A stretch of DNA of 64,000 nucleotides from Schistocerca nitens (Eukaryota; Arthropoda; Insecta; Orthoptera; Acrididae): assembly GCF_023898315.1 (NCBI RefSeq), contig NC_064621.1, forward strand, positions 134,352,521 through 134,416,520. The letters run 5' to 3'. Positions 11,754-23,103 of this stretch are shown here, one piece after another. A program made the position numbers and the translations under genes. Below the pieces are notes generated by a model. It ran no database searches and had not been told where the DNA came from. It worked only from the letters and a program-made list of their open reading frames with translations. Position 1 is the stretch's first letter. Each line of letters begins with the position of its first letter.

Positions 11754-12129
11754 AATTGTTAGTTGTCCACAGCTCATTATGCATTGTATCGTATTTGATG
11801 TTGGCAGTGTTTTTTGTGTATCCACTATCTTTGGGATTTCTGACTACCCTATTCGTGTTTTTAGGTCAATCAGTTTCACTATAGTTACTATATTACCTTT
11901 TCTCATAAATTTCTATTCCACTTTTCTTGTGCGATATGTAGTACAAACCCTAGGAAATCTCCTTGTCAGTTTGTAGTATAGCAGGTTAAATTTGTTACTT
12001 ATTATGTGTATATGAGTTCTGTATCCAAATGCCACTCAACGTGAATCTCTTTTTCCGTTCTGATATTCCCCTTTTATTTTTTCATTATTTTGTGACAAGG
12101 CTGCTATGTCTATGTTACAAACATTAGCT
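11754..12129. other. Unassigned spacer
   Basis: AT-rich; an open frame at 11779-11976 has no recognisable motif. Nothing else seen. Confidence 0.45.
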
Positions 12130-12173
12130 CTTGTTTTAGCTCAGTTTCACCAATTGCGGAAGAGGGTGATATC

Positions 12174-13339
12174 GTGTTGATGTATGGGTATTGTGATCAA
12201 AATGCCCAACGGGCGTGTGCTATGTATGCAACTCGGTATCCTGGACATCATCCAAGTGTCCGGACCGTTCACCGGATAGTTACGTTATTTAAGGAAACAG
12301 GAAGTGTTCACCCACATGAGAAACGTCAACCACGACCTGCAACAAATGATGATGCCCAAGTAGGTGTTTTAGCTGCTGTCGCGGCTAATCCGCACATCAG
12401 TAGCAGACAAATTGCTCGAGAATCGGGAATCTCAAAAACGTCGGTGATGAGAATGATAAATCAACATCGATTGCACCCGTACCATATTTCTGTGCACCAG
12501 GAATTGCATGGCGACGACTTTGAACGTCGTGTACAGTTCTGCCACTGGGTACAAGAGAAATTACGGGACGGTGACAGATTTTTTGCACGCGTTCTATTTA
12601 GCGACAAAGCGTCATTCACCAACAGCGGTAACGTAAACCGGCATAATATGCACTACTGGGCAACGGAAAATCCACGATGGCTGCGACAAGTGTAACATCA
12701 GCGACCTTGGCGAGTTAATGTATAGTGCGGCATTATGGGAGGAAAGATAATTGGCCCCCATTTTATCAAAAAAATGGTTCAAATGGCTCTGAGCCCTATG
12801 GGACTTAACTTCTGAGGTCATCAGTCCCCTAAACTTCGAACTACTTAAACCTAACTAACCTAAGGACATCACACACATCCATGCCCGTGGCAGGATTCGA
12901 ACCTGCGACCGTAGCGGTCGCGCGGTTCCAGACTGTAGTGCCTAGAACCGCTTGGCCACCCCGGCCGGCCCCCTTTTTTATCGATGGCAATATAAATTGT
13001 GCAATGTATGCTGATTTTCTGCGTAATATTCTACCGATGTTACTACAAGATTGAATAGCATATTTCATGACAGGTGGATTGGTCGTCGAAGCACCATAAC
13101 ATGAATGGCCCGCACGTTCACCGGATCTGATATCCCTGGATATCTTCCTGTGGGGAACGTTGAAGGTTATTTGCTATCGTGATCCACCGACAACGCCTGA
13201 CAACATGCGTCAGCGCATTGTCAATGCATGTGCGAACATTACTGAAGGCGAACTACTCGCTGTTGAGAGGAATGTCGTTACACGTATTGCCAAATGCAAT
13301 GAGGTTGACGGACATCATTTTGAGCATTTATTGCATTAA
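12174..13339 (+). pseudogene. DUF4817-type transposase pseudogene
   Basis: The first 170 residues are open. Helix-turn-helix segments include 'HPSVRTVHRIVTLF' and 'ISSRQIARESGISKTSVMR', followed by 'VLFSDKASFTNSG', where the usual acidic-rich 'SDE' is SDK. After the SINE the similarity continues in pieces, including an 'RSPDL..LDIFLWGTLK' block in the third catalytic region and a C-terminal helix ending in a TAA at 13337-13339. There are stops and a frameshift in the second half, so no enzyme is made. These proteins are common in insects and belong to the IS630-Tc1-mariner superfamily. Confidence 0.75.
12768..12968 (-). repeat. tRNA-derived SINE, family A
   Basis: Intact A and B boxes on the minus strand. 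The flanks are similar C-rich/T-rich stretches ending ttttatc, an imperfect target duplication inside the transposase pseudogene. Confidence 0.9.
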
Positions 13340-13797
13340 TGTGGTATCTACAGGTAATCACGCTGTAACAGCATGCATTCTCAGAAATGATTAGCTCACA
13401 AAGATACATGTATCACATTGGAACAACCGAAATAAAATGTTTAAACGTACCTGCGTTCTGTATTTTAATTTAAAAAACGTATCTGTTACCAACTGTTCGT
13501 TGTGAGCCATGTGTTTATGACTATTAGTGCACCATCTGTCACAAAGCGAAAAGAGTGGTCCAACTAAAACATTCATATTTCTTTACGTACTACACGAATA
13601 TGTAATAAAAAATTGAGGTTCCTATTTAAAAAAACGCAGTTGATATCCGTTTGACCTATGGCAGCGCCATCTAGCGAGCCAACAATAGCGCCATCTGGTT
13701 TCCCCCTTCAAGCTAGACAAGTTTCGTTCTTTGTAGTTTTTTCGTTTGACGCTTATTTCGTGAGATATTTGGCCCGGTCACGATCAATGGACCACCC

Positions 13798-14475
13798 TGT
13801 ATTGTCCTGCCATTTTTGTCACAGTGGTTGTAATGGGCGAGTCAGTCTGGCCTTTGCGGTTAATGAGTTTGTCAGTGATTAATAAGACCCTAGGGTCCGT
13901 TGCGGACTGGGATTTACGAAGAGCCAGGCCAGAGGCGGGGCTGCCACCTCCCTGCCAGAGCGTTTGCTTTCAGTGTTCGTTCCCTTGGGGAGGCTGGTCG
14001 CACTACGTCTCGAGAGACCTCCCAGTCTTACGCTGTGGGACACACTTCGGTCGTTCCCCTATTAAAGCCTGGCTGCCAAGGGTTAATGCATCACCGTTCT
14101 TTCCTCAGTCTCCTACGCAACAACTCCTTAACGTTTGGTAAGTGTGACTACAAGTACTGTCCATTACTTACCCGATCGATTATCGATTTATCGTCCTGGT
14201 AAACTGACATACGGCCGGGAGAGCTGTGTGCTGACCACATGCCCCTCCTATCCGCATCCCGTGACGCCTTTGAGCTGAGGATGACACGGCGGCCGGTCGG
14301 TACTGTTGGGCCTTCATGGCCTGTTCGGGCGGAGTTTAATATGTTATCGATTTATACTGAAAACAGTGATTGTGAAATGCAACATAAGGTATGGTTTTAC
14401 TAAATGCAGCTAATCACTTTTTTAGTATTATTATTTGCTGGAAAACAATAACGACTTTCAAGTATACAAAACAGC
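13798..14475. other. Mostly unassigned; probable interspersed repeat at about 14215-14335
   Basis: The GC-rich piece around 14215-14335 (agagctgtgtgctgaccaca ... ggatgacacggcgg) looks like a grasshopper repeat I recall, but there is no second copy here to confirm it. The rest holds nothing recognisable. Confidence 0.4.
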
Positions 14476-14933
14476 GTCCGCCCGGTTGGCCGTGCGGTCT
14501 AACGCACGGCTTTCTGGGCGGGATGGAACGCCGGCCCCCGTCACGAATCCACCCGGCGGATTTGTGTCGAGATCCGGTGAACCGGCCAGTCTGTGGATGG
14601 TTTTTAGGCGCTTTTCCATCTGCCTCGGCGAATGCGGGCTCGTTCCCCTTATTCCGCCTCAGCTACACTATGTCGGCGATTGCTGCGCAAACAAGTTCTC
14701 CACGTACGCGTACACCACCATCACTCTACCACGCAAGCATAGGGGTTACACTCGTCTGGTGTGAGACGTTCCACAGGGGCCGAACCGCGCAATAACCCTG
14801 GGTTCGGTGTGGGGCGGCGGAGGGGTGAAGTGGACTGCGATAGTCGTCGTGGGGTTGTGGACCACTTCGGCTGCGGCGGGGACGGACCCTCCCCGTCGTT
14901 TCTAGGTCCCAGGTTAATATGACATAACATAAC
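14476..14933 (+). repeat. SINE-like element, family D (458 bp)
   Basis: The head has an A-box-like ttggccgtgcggtctaacgc and a weak B-box region (gtcacgaatccac). The 3' end is an (ATAAC)n-like tail. A perfect 12-base duplication, atacaaaacagc, flanks it (14464-14475 and 14934-14945). A second, minus-strand copy is at 33927-35885, split by other insertions. Confidence 0.85.
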
Positions 14934-14945
14934 ATACAAAACAGC

Positions 14946-15986
14946 ACGTCTTCAGATGGCTGAAACACGCGTTGAAACATAAGTTTTTTCAGCCAACTCG
15001 CACTAACACCTACCCCACTGCTTGAATATTAGGTGTAAACGATAGTCTGGACTAAAGCTACGAGCAGAAAATAGCTGTATGAAAAACAATACACAATTCG
15101 AAACACTTTGTGTAATTTTGCAGAAAGATGATGACAATGGAGGCCTTATCACATGACGATTGCAAGAAATACTTCACAAAAATAATGAGAGATGTTTACA
15201 CAATTTAGAGAGTGAGGAAAGCTTTAAGCAATATTTGAAGTAAGGCAGTGTTCACAGACATTTTGCTTATTAAATACCGGTACCCAAAGAAGCAAAAAGG
15301 TCGAAGTTTAAGCTAATATGACTAATCTGCATAATCAGTATTTTTATTAACTGAAAAGAACTAAGAAATTTTCTTCTTGCGCTTAAATAATTACATCCAA
15401 AGATTCGCTTTGCGCACTATAGCAGTACAGCGACCTTACTGAATGTTTCATTGCTTATGTCGTTCGCTTCCCTAGAACGAAACTCGTAAGTTGTTAGACT
15501 ACCCATCTGGCTAAGTATGCCAGATTGTTCAGAAATAAAAGCTTTTTTTTATAAATTAAAGATTTGTAGTAAAGGTCCATTATTCAATAATACTCATCCA
15601 AGAGTCAGCGATATTTGATGTAACTGATTTATTTCACACAGTTAAGGAAACGCAACGTATCGAGAACACGTGTAAACAAGGAACTGTCACACACAATAAC
15701 CGTAAACCCAATAGCGGTAAGGTGTGTATGTAATCCAACGAACAGTAAAATACGCTTTGAATCATAATCCGAATCGACACTTCTCACAGAACATATCTTC
15801 TGATTTTTGGCTGAAACTGTATGGTATTATATTAGGCAAAGGCTTTGTATCATTGTATCACACTGTGATTCAAAGAAGTTCCTTCCACACTGTATGTCTG
15901 ATATGATAGAAGAGCAAAGGTAATAGGTAAAAATTAAAAAGGCGCTGGGTAAATTTCTGTGACCACGGATATTTCATCCACCTGCG
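14946..15986. other. Unassigned AT-rich stretch
   Basis: About 1 kb without a recognisable gene, repeat or RNA. An open frame at 15724-15906 has no motif. Confidence 0.5.
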
Positions 15987-15998
15987 AATGAGTTGTTA

Positions 15999-16210
15999 AT
16001 GGTTCAAATGGCTCTGAGCACTATGGGACTTAACATCTATGGTCATCAGTCCCATAGAACTTAGAACTACTTAAACCTAACTAACCTAAGGACAGCACAC
16101 AACACCCAGCCATCACGAGGCAGAGAAAATCCCTGACCCCGCCGGGAATCGAACCCGGGAACCCGGGCGTGGGAAGCGAGAACGCTACCGCACGACCACG
16201 AGATGCGGGC
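15999..16210 (-). repeat. tRNA-derived SINE, family B
   Basis: The tail is the one used by family A, but the tRNA-like head differs: on the minus strand cgtgcggtagcgttctcgc is followed by a B box gggttcgattccc. A perfect 12-base duplication, aatgagttgtta, flanks it (15987-15998 and 16211-16222). Confidence 0.92.
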
Positions 16211-16222
16211 AATGAGTTGTTA

Positions 16223-16682
16223 TTAATTCGTAAGTAGGTGCGACCTTAAAATAAATCGCAACAACAAAAGGAAGTTTCAGGTTTAGGTTTATTGTAACTG
16301 CAATTAATACTTCATTACTCTATTATTTCTACGATAAAACACATGTAATGAACCATTTATAATAATATTTGTTTTGTTCTTACAGGCGAATGTGATTGGT
16401 AAATGCGATACGCATCTGTGCTTCCCTGAAAGAATCATGTATCCGAATGGCTGACTATACTTGCATCAGAACAACATAATGGTCGACAGCTAGCTGTTTG
16501 CAGGACAGCTACCGCAGCAACAACCAACCAGGGCACGAGTCTGTGCCCACTTGTCATATCGCTCTGCCACCTCAGCTGCTCGTTATCAGTCAGCGGCGTA
16601 CGACAGTTGCTGGCCCCAACATAATTGTTATGATCTGTTCCTATGTGCTTTGCTTTTCAGTGCAGAATGACTGTTTAATAAA
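16223..16682. other. Unassigned spacer
   Basis: No recognisable feature. An open frame at 16498-16740 has no known motif. Confidence 0.45.
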
Positions 16683-16880
16683 GTGTTTAAACTTACTTGC
16701 GGAATTCCCAGGGAAAATGATAAAGACTATTTTGATCTAGCAAAACGTTTCAATACTATATTTGGAAAACACATTCAGTGCGTGTTTAAACTTACTTGCG
16801 GAATTCCCAGGGAAAATGATAAAGACTATTTTGATCTAGCAAAACGTTTCAATACTATATTTGGAAAACACATTCAGTGC
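16683..16880. repeat. Perfect 99-bp tandem duplication
   Basis: 16683-16781 and 16782-16880 are identical as far as I can read. Because 99 is divisible by three, the frame 16683-17072 repeats a 33-residue block starting 'FKLTCGIPRENDKDYFD'. I know no protein with it. A run of about 15 C follows at 16944. Confidence 0.95.
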
Positions 16881-17137
16881 TTAACTGCACATCGGCTGCT
16901 ACCGGAGCCACGCTTGAACGTAACTTCTCTAGGAAAAACTCGCCCCCCCCCCCCCCCCGAACCCTTCCGCAACCCTTCCATGGTCAACTGTCAAAAACTT
17001 GGTTGTTCTGTACTACAGTATAGTTGGTCGCCGGTATTCCGTTTAATATCATCCATTTGTGAGGCATACTGAGTGGTTACCTTAACCCTAGTTTACGCGG
17101 TAAATGTGTTATTAGATTTTTCAGTCTTTTAATCATA

Positions 17138-17995
17138 GACTGAAGAGCCATAGAAACTGGTACACCTGGCTAATATCGTGCAGGGCCCTCGAGAGCACGC
17201 AGAAATGCCGCAACACGACGTGGCACGGATTCTAGTAATGTCTGAAGTAGTGTGTGAGAGAACTGACAACATGAATCCTGCAGGGCTGCCCATAAATCCG
17301 TAAGAGTTCGAGGGGGTGGACATCTCTTCTGAAGAGCATGTTGCAAGGCTTCCCATCTATGCTCAATCATTTTCATGTCTGGGGAGTCTGGTGGCCAGCG
17401 GCAGCGATTAAACTCACAAGAGTGTTCCTGGGTCTGTAGCAATTCGGCACCTGTGGTGTGTCGCATTGTCCTGCTGGAATTGCTCAAGTCGGTCGGAATG
17501 CACAATGGACATGAATGCACGCAGGTGATCACACAGGATGCTTCTATACGTGTCAGCTGTCAGAGTCGTATCTAGACGTATCAGGGGTCCTGTATCGCTT
17601 CAACTGCAATCACCCTACACCATTACAGAGCCTCTAGCAGCTTGAAGAGTCCCCTGCTGACATTTTCATGTCAGGGGAGTCTGGTGGCCAGCGGAAGCGA
17701 TTAAGCTCATAAGAGTGTTCCTGGGTCTGTAGCAATTCTGGACCTGGAATTGCCCAAATCCGCCTGAATGCACAATGGATGCAGGTGATCACAGGATGTT
17801 TACGTACGTGTCACCTGTCAGAGTCGTACCTAGACATATAAGGGGTCCCATATCCCTCCAACTGCACACGCCCCAACCCATTACAGAGCCTCCACCAGTT
17901 TGAACAGTCCTCTGCTGACACGCAGGTTCCATGGATTCATGAGGTTGTCTCCATACCCGTACACGTTCATCCGCTCGATACAATTTGAAACTAGA
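17138..17995 (-). mobile_element. Tc1-like transposon relic (minus) with internal duplication
   Basis: Starts gactgaagagccatagaaac after TA, the inverted repeat of a Tc1 family also present at 28558-29021 and 60148-62646. Minus-strand frames encode C-terminal and middle transposase pieces ('SPDMKMIEHRWEAL', the Glu block; 'RVRVWRQPHESM'). The N-terminal third and the other inverted repeat are missing. About 17368-17660 is repeated at 17661-17953 (shortened), each starting cattttcatgtc. Confidence 0.85.
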
Positions 17996-18267
17996 CTAGA
18001 GAGCCTCCACCAGAAGGACAGCGTGGAAGGTCACAGATTTGCTCCATAGGAGAGAGTCACCGAGATGCTGAATAAACTAATCTAGCAGACACATGAAAAC
18101 TGACGCAAACTATTACCAGAAATCTTACCTTCAAAGTTTTAGAACTAGGTTCAAGTGATAAATCTAGGAATATACAACCTAACGCATCGCCCGCATAGAG
18201 TTGCGACGACCAGATTAAACTAATTACAGCTCGCACAGGAGTTTAAATAATCATTCAACCCATATTT

Positions 18268-18690
18268 CATTGTTGTTGTTGTGATCTTCAGTTCTGAGAC
18301 TGGTTTGATGCAGCTCTCCAAGCTACTCTACCCTGTGCAAGCTTCTTCATCTCCCAGTACTTACTGCAACTTACATCCTTCTGAATCTGCGTAGTGTATT
18401 CATCTCTTGCTCTCCCTCTACGATTTTTACCCTCCACGCTGCCCTCCAATGCTAAATTTGTGATCCCTTGATGCCTCAGAATATGTCCTACCAACCGGTC
18501 CCTTCTTCTTGCCAAGTTGTGCCAAAAACTCCTCTTCTCCCCAATTCTATTCAATACCTCCTCGGTAGTTATGTGATCTACCCATGTAATCTTCAGCATT
18601 CTTCTGTAGCACCACATTTCGAAAGCTTCTATTCTCTTCTTGTCCAAACTATTTATCGTCCATGTTTCACTTCCATACATGGCTGAATGG
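18268..18690 (-). mobile_element. 3' end of an RTE-like LINE (minus), 5' truncated
   Basis: A minus-strand frame (18288-18680) encodes the C-terminal region of an insect endonuclease-RT: 'MYGSETWTI', 'AFEMWCYRRMLKI', 'RLVGHILRH', 'LAQGRVAWRAA'. It is followed by an (AAC)n tail (seen as tgttgttgttg on plus). The frame is open, but the catalytic RT domain is absent, as is usual for truncated LINE insertions. Confidence 0.88.
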
Positions 18691-18814
18691 AATGTGAAGA
18701 AACCCTAATATCTGGTACAATGTTAAGTATCCATTGCCATGCTCTTCAGTGTATGCACAGCATGGACTTATATGTAGATGCTAGAAATACACTCTTAGAA
18801 GAAAATAAGCAAAA

Positions 18815-19962
18815 AAAGAAACGGCACGCCAAGAAGGGATCATCCGAATGGGACTGATATCTGTTGATGTGATGTACATCTAGAGACAAGCAACTGATGA
18901 CAGTTTCAGAAAATTCAAGACGAAGAGCTCCACAACTTGAGCAAGTCAGTGACGCATTGGTCCCCCTTTTGCCCTTATGTTATATGGCTTCATTCATAGA
19001 GTTGTTGGATGTCCTCCAGAGCAATATCGTGCCAAATCCTGTCCAATTGGCGCATTATATTGTCAAAACCCCAACGTAATTGGAGGGCCCTGCCATTAAT
19101 GCTCAAAACGTTCTTAATTAGAGAGAGATTTGGTGACCTCGCTGGCCAAGGTATTGTTTGGCATGCACGAAGACAAGCTGAAGAAACTCTTGCGGTGTGT
19201 GGGCGACGGTCACATTGGTATCCTCAAGCAGTCCAGGGCGTCTCCAGATACGACTTCTTTGGTCATCTGGGCTAAGTGCGAAGCGGCACTCATCAGTGAA
19301 GAAAATCATACTCCTGTCAATCAGATACGAGGTCGAAGACGTGTCTGGAGACACCCCAGAAAGGTGAGATACCAATCTGATCGTAACCCGCCGTACGACC
19401 CAACAACGAGGACTGATGGTCTGCATGCGATTTCTTTCCACAGCACGGCTTCTTTGGTTATCATCCGCGGCATCCTTACAGCACAACGAAACGTCGACGA
19501 TATTATGCGACCCGTTTTGTTGTCCTTCATGGAATATCATCCTGGGATTACATTTCTGCAAGATAACGCCAACCCATACATGGTGAGAGCGACTGCTCCT
19601 GTGTTCGCGCTCGCCAAGCCCTACCCTGGCTAGCAAAGGGTGCCGGATCTCTCCCCAATTCAGAACGTCTGGAGCATTATGGGCAGGGCCTTCCAACTAG
19701 TTCCGGATTTTGACGATCTAACGCGCCAGCTGGACAGGGCACGATAGCCTTGAGGAGGACATCCAAGACCTCTATCGATCAACGTCAAGTCGAATAACTG
19801 CTTGCGTAAGAGCCAGAGGTGGACTCATGCGTTACTGACTTGCTCCAGTTGTGAAGGTGTTTCCGCCGAATAAATCATCCATTTTCATTTTGTTTGAAAT
19901 TGCTATCATTTGTTTGTCTGTACATGTTCATCACATCTACGAACTTCCGTTCCATTCACATT
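18815..19962. mobile_element. Palindromic fold-back element made from a Tc1 transposon
   Basis: The left arm (to about 19330) and right arm (from about 19335) are diverged inverted copies of the same Tc1 transposase region. On the minus strand of the left arm: 'FFTDECRFALSPDDQRSRIW' (first catalytic Asp). On the plus strand of the right arm: 'ITFLQDNANPYMVRA' (second Asp) and 'PDLSPIQNVWSIMGRA' (Glu position changed to Gln). The outer ends also mirror each other (atgtgatgtaca... and ...tgttcatcacat). Each arm carries its own deletions and no complete transposase exists. The right end abuts a LINE. Confidence 0.8.
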
Positions 19963-20025
19963 CTGGAAACCCAGAATTTACTCTGTAGGAATCAACATGG
20001 ATTCCGGAAACAGCGATCGTGTGAG

Positions 20026-21321
20026 ACCCAACTTCGCTTTGTTTGTTCATGAGACCCAGAAAATATTAGATACAGGCTCCCAGGTAGATGCCATTTTCCT
20101 TGAATTCCGGAAGGTGCGCCGGCCGCTGGTGGCCGAGCGGTTCTGGCGCTACAGTCTGGAACCGCGCGACCGCTACGGTCGCAGGTTCGAATCCTGCCTC
20201 GGGCATGGATGTGTGTGTTGTCCTTAGGTTAGTTAGGTTTAAGTAGTTCTAAGTTCTAGGGGACTTATGACCTCAGCAGTTGAGTCCCATAGTGCTCAGA
20301 GCCATTTGAACCATTTTTGAACCGGAAGGTGTTCGATGCAGTTCCGCACTGTTGCCTGATAAACAAAGTAAGAGCCTACGGAATATCAGACCAGCTGTGT
20401 GGCTGGATTGAAGTGTTTTTAGCAAACAGAACACAGCATGTTGTTCTCAATGGAGAGACGTCTACAGACGTTAAAGTAACCTCTGGCGTGCCACCGGGGA
20501 GTGTTACGGGACCATTGCTTTTCACAATATATATAAATGACCTAGTAGATAGTGTCGGAAGTTCCATGCGGCTTTTCGCGGATGATGCTGTAGTATACAG
20601 AGAAGTTGCAGCATTAGAAAATTGCAGCGAAACGCAGGAAGATCTGCAGCGGATAGGCACTTGGTGCAGGGAGTGGCAACTGACCCTTAACATAGACAAA
20701 TGTAATGTACTGCGAATACATAGAAAGAAGCATCCCTTATTGTATGATTATATGATAGCGGAACCAACACTGGTAGCAGTTACTTCTGTAAAATATCTGG
20801 GAATAAGCGTGCGGAACGATTTGAAGTGGAATGATCATATAAAATTAATTGTTGGTAAGGCGGGTGCCAGGTTGAGATTCATTGGGAGAGCCCCTAGAAA
20901 ATGTAGTCCATCAACAAATGAGATGGCTTACAAAACACTCGTTCGAGCTATACTTGAGTATTGCTCATCAGTGTGGGATCCGTACCAGGTCGGGATGACA
21001 GAGGAGATAGAGAAGATGCAAAGAAGAGCGGCGCGTTTCATCACAGGGTTATTTGGTAAGCGTGATAGCGTTACGGAGATGTTGAGCAAACTCAAGTGGC
21101 AGACTCTGCAAGGGAGGCGCTCTACATCGCGGTGTAGTTTGCTGTCCAGGTTTCAAGAGGATGCGTTTCTGGATGAGGTATCGAATATATTGCTTCCCCC
21201 TACTCATACCTCCCGAGGAGATCACGAATGTAAAATTAGAGAGATTCGAGTGCGGACGGAGGCTTTCCGGCAATCGTTCTTCCCGCGAACCATACGCGAC
21301 TGGAACAAGAAAGGGGGGTAA
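20026..21321 (+). pseudogene. LINE reverse transcriptase pseudogene, SINE-interrupted
   Basis: From 20317 the frame is open for about 330 codons. It shows 'TSGVPPGSVTGPLLFTIYIN' (normally GVPQGS), 'MRLFADDAVVY' (catalytic Asp pair), 'EWQLTLNIDKCNVLRI', 'VKYLGISVRND', 'EYCSSVWDPYQ' and the C-terminal 'QRRAARFITGLF'. The part before the SINE carries 'VHETQKILDTGSQVDAIFLE', where the catalytic Asp of the FLDF-type motif has become Glu, with a small frameshift nearby. The 5' half (endonuclease) is absent. The clade looks like the I/Jockey/CR1 group. Confidence 0.88.
20117..20321 (+). repeat. tRNA-derived SINE, family A
   Basis: Good A box (tggccgagcggt) and B box (ggttcgaatcc). A perfect 10-base duplication, ccggaaggtg (20107-20116 and 20322-20331), lies within the LINE reading frame, dating it after the LINE. 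Confidence 0.95.
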
Positions 21322-21696
21322 TGACAGTGGCACGTAAAGTGCCCTCCGCCACACACCGTTGGTTGGCTTGCGGAGTATAAATGTAGATGTAGATAATTCG
21401 TTCGCGGTGCAATTTTTTTTAGTGTGCATCGCCATTTGTGGGGTAGCGCAGGTAAGTCCAAACTAAATTTTCTTTACCGAATTGTGGAGAAAAAGTGGAG
21501 TAAGTATTCTCAGTTTGGTTAGTGGTCTCAGTGCCCGTAACTGAGACAGTCGTCACCTGGAGTAGCAAAGGAATGTGACAACGATTAACTGAAAAGACGC
21601 CGTGACCAAGTCCGATCTCTCTCTCTCGACGGTTCCTGCTGTGCTTGCGCTAAATATTACATACAATTTTTATTTAATCACCCTGCCAACTAAATA

Positions 21697-22773
21697 CGAG
21701 GCGTGTTTTTAAGTAAGTACCGTTTAGAAATTTAAAAAAGGCGTGCTATGATATCTCAATAATTTTATTTTTACACGAAAGCCTGTACCTTAATCTACAC
21801 ACTGACTCCATTATAGTCTAATTCTTCCTTGCTTACGTTGTGTACTGAGTGTTTAAAATTCCTCCGATAATCTTGAGTCGCGACGACTGTAACGTACGGG
21901 CTGTTATAAGATTTCTTAGTGTTAAAGACTTAAAAGCGATCGATATTCATCGTGAGATCTGTACAGTTTACGGAGAAAACATTATGAGTGATGGAATAGT
22001 AAGAAAGTGGGAGAGAGCATTTAAAGATGGCCGCACAAATGTGCATGATGAACAACGGAGTGGGCCTCCTTCGGTCGTTAATGAAAGTTTGGTGCAGGAA
22101 GTGGACAATAAGGTGAGAGAAGACAGACACTTTATGATTTCCTCCTTGCGGGATGACTTTCCTAATGTTTCTCGAAGTGTTTTGTACGGTATTGTGACCG
22201 AGCACTTGAGTTACCGAAAATTGTGCGTACGTTGGGTACATTTAGACAGTGCATTGACTTTCCTTGAGCGGTACCACAACGACGGTGATGATTTCTTAAG
22301 CCAAATTGTTACGGGCGATGAAACATGTGTGGCCTATGTCACACTGTAATCAAAGTAACAGTCCATGGGAGTTGAGCAAGGGCATCGTTTTGCTGCAAGA
22401 CAATGCCCGTCCGCATGTGACGAATCAGGCCAAAGATTTCATCACATCTTTTCGATGGGTAACTCTAGCTCATCCTCCGTACAGCCCCGATCTTGCGCCC
22501 AATGACTACCATCTGTTCCTGCACTTGAAGAAACACCTGGGCGGTCAGCGTCTTGAAGACGATGCAGTGGTTAACAAGTCAGGCGGCAGACTTCTATGAG
22601 GAGGGTATTCAAAAACTGGTACAACTTTATGGCAAGTGCCTCAATATTGACGGAAATTATGTAAAAAAGTAGATTAAGGTACAGGCTTTCATGTAAAAAT
22701 AAAATTATTGAGATATCTTAGCACGTCTTTTTTTAAATTTCAAAACGGTACTTACTTAAAAAAACACGCCTCG
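21697..22773 (+). mobile_element. mariner-family transposon, internally deleted
   Basis: Near-perfect inverted ends beginning cgaggcgtgtttttaagtaa, with TA on each side (21695-21696 and 22774-22775). At 1,077 bp it is shorter than a full mariner. The loss maps inside the gene between the first and second catalytic Asp. Confidence 0.92.
21849..22672 (+). pseudogene. mariner transposase pseudogene with catalytic-core deletion
   Basis: The N-terminal helix-turn-helix ('RAVIRFLSVKDLKAIDIHRE', 'VRKWERAFKDGR') is well kept and open from about 21849 (no clear ATG; a GTG or an upstream start would be needed). 'IVTGDETCVAYV' holds the first Asp and is followed by a TAA. The protein resumes in another frame with 'LLQDNARPHV' and 'PDLAPNDYHLF', 34 residues apart, and ends 'DGNYVKK' before the TAG at 22670. 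The block between the first and second Asp is deleted. Confidence 0.9.
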
Positions 22774-22775
22774 TA

Positions 22776-23065
22776 TTCTGCTGACAGGCTAGTTATTTTG
22801 CCAGTGCTCAATGTCACAGAGACTGCTTTCCTGAGCACCTTATTTGTAGGTGGGGTCGCCAGATTAATTTTTCACGTCACTTGCATCAAAAAATAGGAGT
22901 AACAGGGGGTAGGCAGGAGGAGCTCAGAAAAAACTGAAAAGCCTCCTCCAGGACGTATCAAATAATAGCTAGCAACGACCAGCAGCTCTCGCAGCCTTTA
23001 TTTCACGAAACAGACAATTCAGAGGGGACGCACTTCCGCTCTCGTTTGCACTATCTCTGTCGTGT

Positions 23066-23103
<38 letters not shown>

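Larger units (their letters stand above)
12130..13797 (+). mobile_element. DUF4817-type Tc1/mariner-superfamily relic, SINE-interrupted
   Basis: A transposase remnant (12174-13339) is followed by a 3' terminal region ending near gatcaatggaccaccctgta (about 13797), which I recognise as a common grasshopper transposon end. No matching inverted repeat is found upstream of 12174, so the 5' end is lost or unrecognisable; the left limit is approximate. A family A SINE (12768-12968) splits the gene. Confidence 0.7.
19965..21393 (+). mobile_element. 5'-truncated non-LTR retrotransposon (type L-A)
   Basis: The RT similarity begins near 19977. The 3' end reads tataaatgtagatgtagata, a (TAGATG)n-type tail. 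It lies against the right end of the fold-back Tc1. A SINE (20117-20321) was inserted later. Related copies are at 37118-38290 and 50880-51362. Confidence 0.88.

Noticed and set aside
16683..17072. A gene with a 33-residue repeat
   Set aside because: No family match, no codon bias visible and a C run read as prolines; recorded only as a DNA duplication.
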